Source: an uncultured Bacilli bacterium (GTDB lineage: Bacteria > Bacillota_I > Bacilli_A > RF39 > UBA660). Taken from it: DNA of 5,821 nt. The notes below the pieces were generated by a model. That model was not told the DNA's origin. It searched no databases and saw only the letters and a program-made list of their open reading frames with translations. Shown here piece by piece: positions 1-5,232 of this stretch (positions are counted from its first letter, which is position 1; the number at the start of each line of letters is the position of its first letter). A program made the translations under genes and the position numbers. Location of the stretch: NCBI GenBank assembly GCA_947628105.1, contig CANQYN010000058.1, positions 1 through 5,821 on the forward strand. Direction: 5' to 3'.

Positions 1-7
1 ATATCAA

Positions 8-98
8 TGGCGGAGAAAGAGGGATTCGAACCCCCGCGCCGTTTCCGACCTCCCGGTTTTCAAGACCGGTCCCTTCAGCCAGACTTGGGTATTTCTCC
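8..98 (-). tRNA. tRNA-Ser (anticodon UGA), CCA encoded
   Basis: On the minus strand a complete class II tRNA folds. The acceptor stem is GGAGAAA (92-98) with TTTCTCC (12-18), then discriminator G and an encoded CCA (8-10). The anticodon stem CCGGT/ACCGG encloses the loop CTTGAAA, giving anticodon TGA (plus-strand TCA at 60-62), which reads UCN serine codons. A long variable arm with a GC-rich stem and a T-arm containing TTCGAAT are present, as expected for tRNA-Ser. The T stem has one G-U pair. It has its own promoter at 135-163 and therefore an approximately 30-nt 5' leader. No terminator is visible before the window ends. Confidence 0.97.
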
Positions 99-134
99 GT
101 AATAATATATATTCAATGGCTGAATACACCTAAG

Positions 135-163
135 ATTATAACATAATATTATTTGGTTCGCAA
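135..163 (-). promoter_or_regulatory. Promoter of tRNA-Ser
   Basis: Reading the minus strand, a -35 box TTGCGA (158-163) is separated by 17 bp from a perfect -10 box TATAAT (135-140). An A-rich run lies just upstream of the -35 (164-180), as in an UP element. The predicted start is near 128, about 30 nt before the mature tRNA 5' end. The same -35/A-tract module precedes the tRNA-Leu gene. Confidence 0.78.
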
Positions 164-227
164 GTATTTTTTTATTTTTATTTATATTTACAATAAAATA
201 TATGAGAACATTTGCTTTTTATCCATC

Positions 228-257
228 AAAAAGAAAAAAATCTTAAAAATAAGATTT
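228..257 (-). terminator. Rho-independent terminator after tRNA-Leu
   Basis: Minus-strand hairpin with an 8-bp stem AAATCTTA/TAAGATTT (arms 250-257 and 238-245) and a 4-nt loop, followed by the U-rich tail TTTTCTTTTT (228-237). The stem is AT-rich and weak, but placement 10 nt past the CCA end of tRNA-Leu and the long U-tract support it. It separates the two tRNA genes into independent transcripts, which fits the separate promoter found for tRNA-Ser. Confidence 0.75.
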
Positions 258-267
258 CTTAACAAGT

Positions 268-356
268 TGGTGCCTAAGGCCGGACTTGAACCGGCACGGG
301 ATTTGACTCCCGCAGGATTTTAAGTCCTGTGCGTCTACCAATTTCGCCACTCAGGC
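268..356 (-). tRNA. tRNA-Leu (anticodon UAA), CCA encoded
   Basis: Minus-strand class II tRNA. The acceptor stem GCCTGAG (350-356) pairs with CTTAGGC (272-278) with one G-U pair, followed by discriminator A and an encoded CCA (268-270). The anticodon stem CAGGA/TCCTG holds loop CTTAAAA, so the anticodon is TAA (plus-strand TTA at 320-322), reading UUA/UUG. The variable arm forms CGGGA/TCCCG and the T-arm contains TTCAAGT. UUA is expected to be a major leucine codon in DNA this AT-rich. The gene has its own promoter (379-407) and terminator (228-257). Confidence 0.97.
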
Positions 357-378
357 ATAAAATTTCTATACATTTTTA

Positions 379-424
379 ATTATATAATAATTTATATGAA
401 TATGCAAGTATTTTTTTTATTTTT
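379..424 (-). promoter_or_regulatory. Promoter of tRNA-Leu with A-tract UP element
   Basis: Minus-strand -35 TTGCAT (402-407), 17-bp spacer, perfect -10 TATAAT (379-384). The 5' flank 408-424 is nearly pure A on the minus strand and resembles an UP element. The predicted start lies near 372, giving a leader of about 15 nt. The module from -35 to the A-tract is almost identical to that of the tRNA-Ser promoter, and it begins immediately after the U-tract of the upstream terminator. Confidence 0.8.
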
Positions 425-429
425 CTATG

Positions 430-462
430 AAAAAAGGATTTGATTATTTTTTATCAAATCCT
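430..462 (-). terminator. Terminator of the thioredoxin-like operon
   Basis: A perfect 10-bp stem (AGGATTTGAT at 453-462 on the minus strand, with ATCAAATCCT at 435-444) with an 8-nt loop is followed by TTTTT (430-434). The 5' arm encodes the last Gly-Phe-Asp codons of the upstream gene and the stop codon TAA (444-446) lies at the loop/3' arm junction, so coding sequence and terminator share bases. Confidence 0.92.
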
Positions 463-965
463 AATTCTTCTAGAAAACTAGCAAATTGATCATAAGATTC
501 ATATCCGATCCATAAATCTTTCATTTTTTTATCTTCAAATACAATTATTGTTGGAGTACTTCCATAATTTTCTTCTAACACATTAGTATCGTCATCATAT
601 TCCAAAATAGCATCTTTATCTTCATCAGATAATTCATTGAAATCTAGATATAATGTTTTATATCCATATTCTTCTTGAGCTCTTTTTAAAATAGGAATCA
701 TTTTTTCTGTATATACACAATCTTCTTTTCCGATTAATAATACAGCTTTATCTTTTGTATTTAATTCATTTTTTAAATTTTTAGCTTCAATCGTTTTAAA
801 TTGGCTAATGTCAAACTTCGATTCCGTTGTGGAAACAGAATCCATCTTTGCTATAGTAAGAATTAAATTAAGAGATACCAAAGCAATTAAAATATATCCA
901 CATACTAATATTTTTTTTAAAATCTTTTGATTTTCTAGTTCTTTTTTTGTATCTTTTTTTTCCAT
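444..965 (-). CDS. Membrane-anchored thioredoxin-like protein, monothiol CxxT active site
   Basis: 173 residues. A short lysine-rich N-terminus, one transmembrane helix at about 19-40 and a C-terminal thioredoxin-fold domain from about 52 predict an N-in, domain-outside topology. The active-site position reads GKEDCVYT: Cys83 is kept, but the second CxxC cysteine is Thr86. The only other cysteine, Cys22, is in the membrane helix. The cis-proline signature STP (Pro138) is intact. It is clearly a paralogue of the adjacent 218-residue protein (shared GYKTLYLD, LEEN, GSTP blocks). With one thiol it cannot be a conventional thioredoxin reductant; a monothiol isomerase, thiol-binding or partner role is inferred. 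The fold resembles the bacteriocin-transport-accessory thioredoxin group, but no bacteriocin genes are near. The start ATG (963-965) follows the upstream stop by 3 nt, with AAGGAA at 975-980 as ribosome site inside the preceding gene, suggesting translational coupling. Confidence 0.85.
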   Translation of the reverse strand: MEKKDTKKELENQKILKKILVCGYILIALVSLNLILTIAKMDSVSTTESKFDISQFKTIEAKNLKNELNTKDKAVLLIGKEDCVYTEKMIPILKRAQEEYGYKTLYLDFNELSDEDKDAILEYDDDTNVLEENYGSTPTIIVFEDKKMKDLWIGYESYDQFASFLEELGFDKK

Positions 966-968
966 GGT

Positions 969-1625
969 TTATTTTTCCTTCATACCAAGATTTTTTAACC
1001 AATCTGCATATTCTTCATATTCAGCATATCCAACCCAAGTATCTATCATTTTTCCATCTTTAAATGCTAAAACCATTGGCGTACTTCCGAAGTTTTCTTC
1101 TAAGAATTTTTCATCATTATCGTATTTCATAATTTTATCTTGTTGTTCTTCTGTCGTAACTGTTGTAATATCTAGATATAATGTCTTATATCCAAATTTT
1201 TCTTGAGCTTCTTGTAATATTGGTAAAAATTGTACACAGAAAGAACATGTTGATCTTCCGATATAAACAATTTTAGTAGTGTCACCAGTAACTGATTTAG
1301 CTAAATTATCAGTAGTAATAGATTCAAACATACTAACATCATAATCACCTAATTCTTCTTCCTCAGTTACTTCATCTTCACTTGCACTACTTTTATAAGT
1401 TCCTACCTTAGGAGATACTACCATAATAATTCCAATTACTACTAGTAATCCAATGATAATATACATACATATGATGATTCTTTTTATTAAATTTGTATAA
1501 TCGTGAGAAGCTTGAATAATTTTTACTTCTTTTTCTTCCAATTGATTCTTCTTTTCTACTGGTCTTTTAGAAGAATTTACTTTACGTGCTGATTTGGTTG
1601 AATTATTTTTTCTTTTTTCTGCCAT
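969..1625 (-). CDS. Membrane-anchored thioredoxin-like protein, CxxC active site
   Basis: 218 residues. A basic, probably cytoplasmic N-terminal tail (1-48, many Lys/Arg) precedes one transmembrane helix at about 49-71, an acidic linker (about 80-95, Glu/Asp-rich) and a thioredoxin-fold domain from about 96 to the end. The dithiol motif CSFC (Cys127, Cys130) sits after a beta strand (TKIVYIGRST), and the cis-proline loop GSTP has Pro183. Family knowledge: such tethered domains reduce, oxidise or isomerise disulfides outside the membrane; CSFC does not by itself fix the direction. It is the first gene of a two-gene operon with a downstream paralogue that has lost the second cysteine. An ideal AGGAGGT (1634-1640) lies 8 nt before the ATG, making this start secure. 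Similarity to bacteriocin transport accessory proteins is at the fold and motif level only. No visible disulfide-electron partner (DsbB/CcdA type) occurs in the window. Confidence 0.88.
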   Translation of the reverse strand: MAEKRKNNSTKSARKVNSSKRPVEKKNQLEEKEVKIIQASHDYTNLIKRIIICMYIIIGLLVVIGIIMVVSPKVGTYKSSASEDEVTEEEELGDYDVSMFESITTDNLAKSVTGDTTKIVYIGRSTCSFCVQFLPILQEAQEKFGYKTLYLDITTVTTEEQQDKIMKYDNDEKFLEENFGSTPMVLAFKDGKMIDTWVGYAEYEEYADWLKNLGMKEK

Positions 1626-1647
1626 TTTCTTTTACCTCCTACCGTTC

Positions 1648-1676
1648 ATTTTACCATTTTCGCTTATAGAATGCAA
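1648..1676 (-). promoter_or_regulatory. Promoter of the thioredoxin-like operon
   Basis: Minus-strand -35 TTGCAT (1671-1676), 17-bp spacer and -10 TAAAAT (1648-1653) preceded by TG at the extended -10 position (TGGTAAAAT). The -35 is identical to that of the tRNA-Leu promoter. The predicted start near 1641 gives a very short 5' UTR that begins at the Shine-Dalgarno sequence. Confidence 0.7.
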
Positions 1677-1695
1677 CGATTTCATCAATTTTTCA

Positions 1696-3567
1696 TCATA
1701 AATCGACCTTTTTTCGAAGGGCAGATAAAATTACTACCATTGCCCACGTATCTTGCTTACAATAAATTTTTAAAGCTTCATACGTATCCTGAAATTGTTT
1801 TTTCGTCATATAGGGATAATTTGCATATTGAACTAAAGCTTCTGTCCCATTTTTGACATCTAGATGAGCATATGATAAATCACTAAATACTGGTAAAGTT
1901 TTCTTAATTGAATAAGATCCTGATAAGTTTTTGTGATAATAATTTACCTTTCTTGCTTCTTCCTCATCATATCCTAAGCTTAGATATAAATCTTTTTTGT
2001 TATTTACAATGTATAATAGATCAGAACCATGATCATACATTTTCATAAGGGAAGATTTATATTGTGGAAAAAAAGAAGCTAATTCTTTGATACGCCCTTT
2101 TTCAAAACTTACATTTTGAGCAAATAAGGTTCCTCCCTTAGATAAATCAATCAATCGACATAATTCTTTTACCATTTCTTCTCGACAATCTTCATGACTA
2201 TCTGCTAAAAAAACATAATTATCTTCATCTTTATCACATACCCCAGGTTCTCTTTCAATATGTAAGCTAAATTCAAATGGAGATTGAATATAACACCATT
2301 CGCCACGATAACGAGGAAGAGGACAAGGAAACGTTTCAAAATCCAAGTGATAAATAGGATATTCAAGCTGATCTAAAGCTTCCTTTATTTTTTGTTTATT
2401 AATATATTCTGTTCCGTTTTTGACCGCATCTCTTTGAATAAAATGATTGGGATTAGTGATCCACTTTTCAGGAATATCTAGCATATTAAGATATCCTTCA
2501 TTAATTAAATCTAATCCTTTATGTTTTCCACCCATCTCATCTTTAAATCCTTGCCCATTATTCATATAATTTAAAGAAGAATTATAAGCGGGTATTTTTT
2601 CTCCACATATTTTTTTAAAATATTTACATTGTGTTTGTTTTTTATATTCACACCATTTTCCTAAAGGACAAGGTTCTTCCTTCATATCTTTAAGATATTT
2701 TTTGATATTATTTGCATTTATTTTAACAATATCCTGATAATCTTCTGTTACCTTTGTCAAATCAAACAAGACAACAATTTCATTCCCATTTTCATCTCTT
2801 TTATAATTCGGCTCTCCATTTTGATATTCTCCATCAAAAATATATTCATGATTTAATACACCTAAATAATAATTTATTTTTTTCTTTTGATAATTTTTAT
2901 CTTGATAATAGGCATCAATAATATAACGTTGTACTGCTAAATCATATACATATTTCCCTGCTTCGGTATAACGATCAAATAAATTCATTTTTTTCTTTTG
3001 ATAATTTTCTACTTTCATTTCCTTTTCAATAGGATAATTTAATTCATCTTTAAGATAAAAGATATTTCCTTTTTTTAAAAATATAGAATATTTTTCTTGT
3101 TTAGGATATCCTGACATTAAATCAAGATATTTTTTACTTGTGGTAGCTTTTACTTCTATAATATTAATTTCATCTTCATTCTCATTAAAAATATCTACAT
3201 AACATAAAAACTTAACATCGCCAGAAATCATTTCAAAGCATTGTTGCTCGTAAGTTAAATCTGCATAAATTGTTTCCCCTTTAAAATGTTCTTTAACATA
3301 ATTCCCCGTCAATTCTTCTACTTTTTTATAATATTTCATCATCGTTTTTAATTGGGGATTTTCTACATCAATAAGATTAATTTCATTCCCGTTTTCATCA
3401 ATTTCGTACATTTGACCCAAAATTTCTTTTAATTTTTCGTTTTCTTCTTCTTTCATATATTCTTCATATGTCATATTAGAAGTTTGTTTATCTTTTTGTA
3501 ACATACTTAAAGCCACATATCTTGGACATCTACTATAATTAATAAAGTTAGTTTTTGTTATTGCCAT
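1696..3567 (-). CDS. DUF2779 protein: PD-(D/E)XK (Cas4/RecB-like) nuclease fused to DEDD exonuclease
   Basis: 623 residues, probably a cytoplasmic nucleic-acid nuclease. The N-terminus has a Cas4/RecB-like start (NYSRCPRYVAL, Cys14). A PD-(D/E)XK core follows: Asp125 in CYVDIF, then Glu138-Val-Lys140 in IIEVKATT, and a downstream helix with Gln213. A cysteine cluster C300-x5-C306-x7-C314-x6-C321 could complete an iron-sulfur site with Cys14. From about 400 to the end is a DUF2779/RNase H-fold domain with DEDD-type motifs: Asp409-Phe-Glu411 (HLDFETF), QNVSFEKGRI where Glu489 stands at the usual Asp position, the family-typical GSYSIKKTLP, and YCKQD with Asp606. The substrate and pathway are unknown; the architecture suggests DNA or RNA end processing. 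The start is ATG 3565-3567 because AGGTGG lies just upstream; an in-frame TTG 27 nt earlier overlaps a -10 box and a terminator tail. The stop is TGA. No terminator is visible before the thioredoxin operon, so read-through is possible. Confidence 0.88.
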   Translation of the reverse strand: MAITKTNFINYSRCPRYVALSMLQKDKQTSNMTYEEYMKEEENEKLKEILGQMYEIDENGNEINLIDVENPQLKTMMKYYKKVEELTGNYVKEHFKGETIYADLTYEQQCFEMISGDVKFLCYVDIFNENEDEINIIEVKATTSKKYLDLMSGYPKQEKYSIFLKKGNIFYLKDELNYPIEKEMKVENYQKKKMNLFDRYTEAGKYVYDLAVQRYIIDAYYQDKNYQKKKINYYLGVLNHEYIFDGEYQNGEPNYKRDENGNEIVVLFDLTKVTEDYQDIVKINANNIKKYLKDMKEEPCPLGKWCEYKKQTQCKYFKKICGEKIPAYNSSLNYMNNGQGFKDEMGGKHKGLDLINEGYLNMLDIPEKWITNPNHFIQRDAVKNGTEYINKQKIKEALDQLEYPIYHLDFETFPCPLPRYRGEWCYIQSPFEFSLHIEREPGVCDKDEDNYVFLADSHEDCREEMVKELCRLIDLSKGGTLFAQNVSFEKGRIKELASFFPQYKSSLMKMYDHGSDLLYIVNNKKDLYLSLGYDEEEARKVNYYHKNLSGSYSIKKTLPVFSDLSYAHLDVKNGTEALVQYANYPYMTKKQFQDTYEALKIYCKQDTWAMVVILSALRKKVDL

Positions 3568-3570
3568 ATT

Positions 3571-3580
3571 ACCACCACCT
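3571..3580 (-). promoter_or_regulatory. Ribosome binding site that fixes the DUF2779 start
   Basis: AGGTGGTGGT on the minus strand ends 3 nt before ATG 3565-3567, leaving AGGTGG at workable distance. It supports this ATG rather than the in-frame TTG at 3592-3594, which lacks a ribosome site. Confidence 0.7.
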
Positions 3581-3582
3581 AT

Positions 3583-3611
3583 ATTATAACGCAAAAAAAA
3601 GATAATTTCTT
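3583..3611 (-). promoter_or_regulatory. Possible weak promoter for the DUF2779 gene
   Basis: A perfect -10 hexamer TATAAT (3583-3588) lies directly downstream of the glucosaminidase terminator. At 17 bp the -35 position reads AAGAAA (3606-3611), a poor match that falls inside the terminator hairpin. The predicted start near 3576 would cut into the Shine-Dalgarno sequence. Expression may instead depend on leaky termination from upstream. Confidence 0.38.
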
Positions 3612-3619
3612 ATCTTTTT
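3593..3619 (-). terminator. Terminator of the glucosaminidase gene
   Basis: Minus-strand stem AAAAAGATAA/TTATCTTTTT (arms 3610-3619 and 3596-3605) closes a GAAA tetraloop and is followed by more U (3593-3595, eight in all counting the arm end). The 5' arm begins within the TAA stop codon (3618-3620) of the glucosaminidase gene. The stem has only one G-C pair, so termination may be partial. Confidence 0.78.
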
Positions 3620-4328
3620 AACTATTCTTTATCTTTGCCATATAACTTCTTACTCGTTGAGCCCAAGTTGTACTGGCCGCATATTTTGGATTAATTTGTT
3701 CAGGTGTTTTTAGACCATATTTATAGTAATTTTTATATAAATTATATACAAAAGCATGAATTCCTTCATTTAAACTACTAAATTTTTCATAAGGTCCTCC
3801 ATTGCACCCTGGCGATCCTTTCATTCCTCCTACATTATAACAAGTACGAACTAAAGAACTACACGTTCCATTGTTACATCCTGTCTCATGTAATACGATA
3901 GCTACTGCCATATAAGGATCTACCCCATATTTTAAAGAATATTTTGCAAAAGTACTTCCTTGACCAGCTAACGTTGATTTTAAATTTTTATTTAATTTAT
4001 TGACTAATTGTTCCATCGTTAATCCATCGTATACAATTTGTTTTCTTTTTGCCTCCAAAGCTTTCTTACGAGCAGCTTCTTTAGCCGCTTTAATACGATC
4101 TTGTTCTTTTTTTGTTTTTATAATATCTTTAGGAATAGAGTTTAATAGCACTGATAGACTTTCCTCATCTTTTACGTTGACTATCTCATTATCCTTTTCC
4201 GCTGCAACTTCTTTGACTTCTGTCGAATAAATTTTATCTTTACTACTAAATAAAACTAGCACTGACAAAATTGCAATTACAGATAAAACCCCTGTTATTC
4301 TTGCGAATTTACCACGCTTTGTTTTCAT
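3618..4328 (-). CDS. Exported glucosaminidase-type peptidoglycan hydrolase
   Basis: 236 residues. A basic N-terminus and a hydrophobic segment at about 11-28 make a signal peptide or signal anchor; no clear signal-peptidase site is seen, so anchoring is likely. A charged, Lys/Ala/Glu-rich helical stretch (about 70-97, probable coiled coil) links to a lysozyme-fold glucosaminidase domain (about 103-234). Catalytic Glu148 lies in VLHETG. The block NVGGMKG (165-171), a downstream KFSSLNEGI and TWAQRV near the C-terminus are typical of the endo-beta-N-acetylglucosaminidase family that cuts the peptidoglycan glycan strand. Four cysteines (151, 156, 163, 175) surround the active-site loop and probably form disulfides outside the cell. 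The gene is monocistronic, with its own strong promoter (4363-4391), a 5' mRNA hairpin and a terminator. AAGAGGTG (4333-4340) supports the ATG at 4326-4328. Role in wall growth or separation is inferred. Confidence 0.88.
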   Translation of the reverse strand: MKTKRGKFARITGVLSVIAILSVLVLFSSKDKIYSTEVKEVAAEKDNEIVNVKDEESLSVLLNSIPKDIIKTKKEQDRIKAAKEAARKKALEAKRKQIVYDGLTMEQLVNKLNKNLKSTLAGQGSTFAKYSLKYGVDPYMAVAIVLHETGCNNGTCSSLVRTCYNVGGMKGSPGCNGGPYEKFSSLNEGIHAFVYNLYKNYYKYGLKTPEQINPKYAASTTWAQRVRSYMAKIKNS

Positions 4329-4341
4329 TTTTCACCTCTTG

Positions 4342-4355
4342 CCTAGCTTTCTAGG
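4342..4355 (-). promoter_or_regulatory. 5'-terminal mRNA stem-loop of the glucosaminidase gene
   Basis: CCTAG-AAAG-CTAGG on the minus strand: a perfect 5-bp stem with a 4-nt loop. It sits between the predicted transcription start (near 4356) and the Shine-Dalgarno sequence (4335-4340), so it would form the very 5' end of the mRNA. A stabilising role against 5'-end-dependent decay, or modest control of ribosome access, is inferred. Confidence 0.55.
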
Positions 4356-4362
4356 TATTTTC

Positions 4363-4391
4363 ATTTTATCAAATTTTTGACGAAATGTCAA
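4363..4391 (-). promoter_or_regulatory. Promoter of the glucosaminidase gene
   Basis: Perfect -35 TTGACA (4386-4391), 17-bp spacer and -10 TAAAAT (4363-4368) on the minus strand; one of the strongest promoter matches in the window. An inverted repeat (4376-4392) covers the -35. Confidence 0.85.
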
Positions 4392-4392
4392 A
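4376..4392. repeat. Inverted repeat over the glucosaminidase -35 box, possible operator
   Basis: TTTGAC-N5-GTCAAA is a perfect 6-bp dyad whose right half contains the -35 hexamer. The position would let a dimeric regulator block RNA polymerase. No regulator is encoded nearby and I do not recognise the motif, so this is a candidate only. Confidence 0.4.
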
Positions 4393-4404
4393 TAATGCAG
4401 GGTG

Positions 4405-4436
4405 TTAAAAAAGACGACTAATTCAAGACGTCTTTT
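4405..4436 (-). terminator. Terminator of the SGNH hydrolase gene
   Basis: Minus-strand stem AAAAGACG/CGTCTTTT (arms 4429-4436 and 4409-4416) with a 12-nt loop, followed by further A/T with a run of six T in total (4407-4412). The stem begins inside the stop codon TAA (4435-4437). Confidence 0.85.
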
Positions 4437-5124
4437 ATTTTATTATATACTCATTTAATTCTTTTGTGACAGCAATATATCCTTGCAAACTTAAGTGAAG
4501 TCCATCTTTTGTATAGATAGGATTTAACTCTCCCTTTTCATCAAGAAGTTGAGAATAAACATCAATGTAGGTAACTTCATTTTTGGTAGCTATCTCTTTA
4601 TAATATTCATTTAATTTTAAAATATTACTATTTGTAGCATCTTTTTTTACATAACTGGTAGAAATATTATCATTTATAGGATAAATTGATTCTAAATAGA
4701 TTTTAGTATTAGGTAAATTATCCTTCATTTCCAGTATAATTTGTTCCATATTGCTAGCAATAACATTAGGATCAATACCGTCTCTTAAATCATTTATTCC
4801 AATTAACAAAATTACTTTTTGAGGATGATAAAAATAGACATCTTTTTCTAAACGTTCTAATACTTGTTCCGTTTTATTTCCATCAATTCCACTATTTACT
4901 AATAACTTATCAGGATAAAAATAACCCCAATCATTGCGAAACGTAATTGAATCTCCAATAAATACATAATCATATTGCAAATCACAAAAAGGATCAATTT
5001 CTTTTTCTGTTTGTTTAGCACGAGCAGATATATTTTTTATATAAATACTTCCTAATCCTAACATTATTAACAATGTCATCATTATTAGTTTAATCGTTCT
5101 CAAGTTTTTGCTTTTTTTCAACAT
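4435..5124 (-). CDS. Membrane-anchored SGNH/GDSL hydrolase
   Basis: 229 residues. A basic N-terminus and hydrophobic helix (about 11-30) act as an uncleaved anchor or signal; the hydrolase domain (about 50-229) would lie outside the membrane. The SGNH blocks are complete and in order: block I IGDSI with nucleophile Ser59; block II NSGIDG with Gly79; block III GIND with Asn111; block V DGLHLS with Asp207 and His210. Family knowledge: these enzymes remove acyl groups, often from polysaccharides, lipids or wall polymers. The substrate here cannot be told from sequence; the neighbouring wall hydrolase makes a cell-envelope ester plausible. It has a single cysteine (Cys47). It has its own promoter (5157-5186) and terminator. 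GGTGAA (5130-5135) sits 5 nt before the ATG, a moderate ribosome site. Confidence 0.9.
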   Translation of the reverse strand: MLKKSKNLRTIKLIMMTLLIMLGLGSIYIKNISARAKQTEKEIDPFCDLQYDYVFIGDSITFRNDWGYFYPDKLLVNSGIDGNKTEQVLERLEKDVYFYHPQKVILLIGINDLRDGIDPNVIASNMEQIILEMKDNLPNTKIYLESIYPINDNISTSYVKKDATNSNILKLNEYYKEIATKNEVTYIDVYSQLLDEKGELNPIYTKDGLHLSLQGYIAVTKELNEYIIK

Positions 5125-5156
5125 AATACTTCACCATTCATTCTTTAGTCTTACTT

Positions 5157-5186
5157 ATTATAGAAAAAAATAACTATAAAAGTCAA
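5157..5186 (-). promoter_or_regulatory. Promoter of the SGNH hydrolase gene
   Basis: Minus-strand -35 TTGACT (5181-5186), 18-bp spacer and perfect -10 TATAAT (5157-5162). The predicted start near 5150 gives a 5' UTR of about 26 nt. The -35 begins right after the U-tract of the hsp20 terminator. Confidence 0.8.
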
Positions 5187-5187
5187 T

Positions 5188-5224
5188 AAAAAAAGAAAAT
5201 GTTTTTGAATTCCATTTCCTTTTT
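5188..5224 (-). terminator. Terminator of the hsp20 gene
   Basis: Minus-strand stem AGGAAATG/CATTTTCT (arms 5213-5220 and 5194-5201, one G-U pair) with an 11-nt loop, preceded by AAAA and followed by six T (5188-5193). It lies 12 nt after the hsp20 stop codon. Confidence 0.78.
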
Positions 5225-5232
5225 CGTTTTTC

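Noticed and set aside
964..1206. Rightward open frame of 80 codons
   Set aside because: It lies antisense within the CxxC thioredoxin-like gene, has no ribosome site and has a low-complexity Ser/Tyr-rich product typical of the reverse complement of coding sequence.
444..1625. Part of a bacteriocin export cluster
   Set aside because: The thioredoxin-like fold recalls bacteriocin accessory proteins, but there is no peptide precursor, ABC transporter or immunity gene in the window.
1677..1705. Inverted repeat CGATTT-N17-AAATCG just after the DUF2779 stop, as a terminator
   Set aside because: The stem is short, the loop is long and the leftward side continues TTGCATTC with no U-tract, so it is not a credible intrinsic terminator.
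1671..1856. Rightward open frame of 61 codons
   Set aside because: It is antisense to the end of the DUF2779 gene, starts in a promoter region of the opposite strand and has no ribosome site or recognisable product.
1696..3567. CRISPR-associated Cas4
   Set aside because: The N-terminal motifs resemble Cas4, but there is no CRISPR array or other cas gene, and the C-terminal domain is DUF2779-type.
4000..4230. Rightward open frame of 76 codons
   Set aside because: It is antisense to the glucosaminidase gene, and its Ser/Phe-rich product mirrors the Lys/Glu/Ala-rich helix on the real strand.
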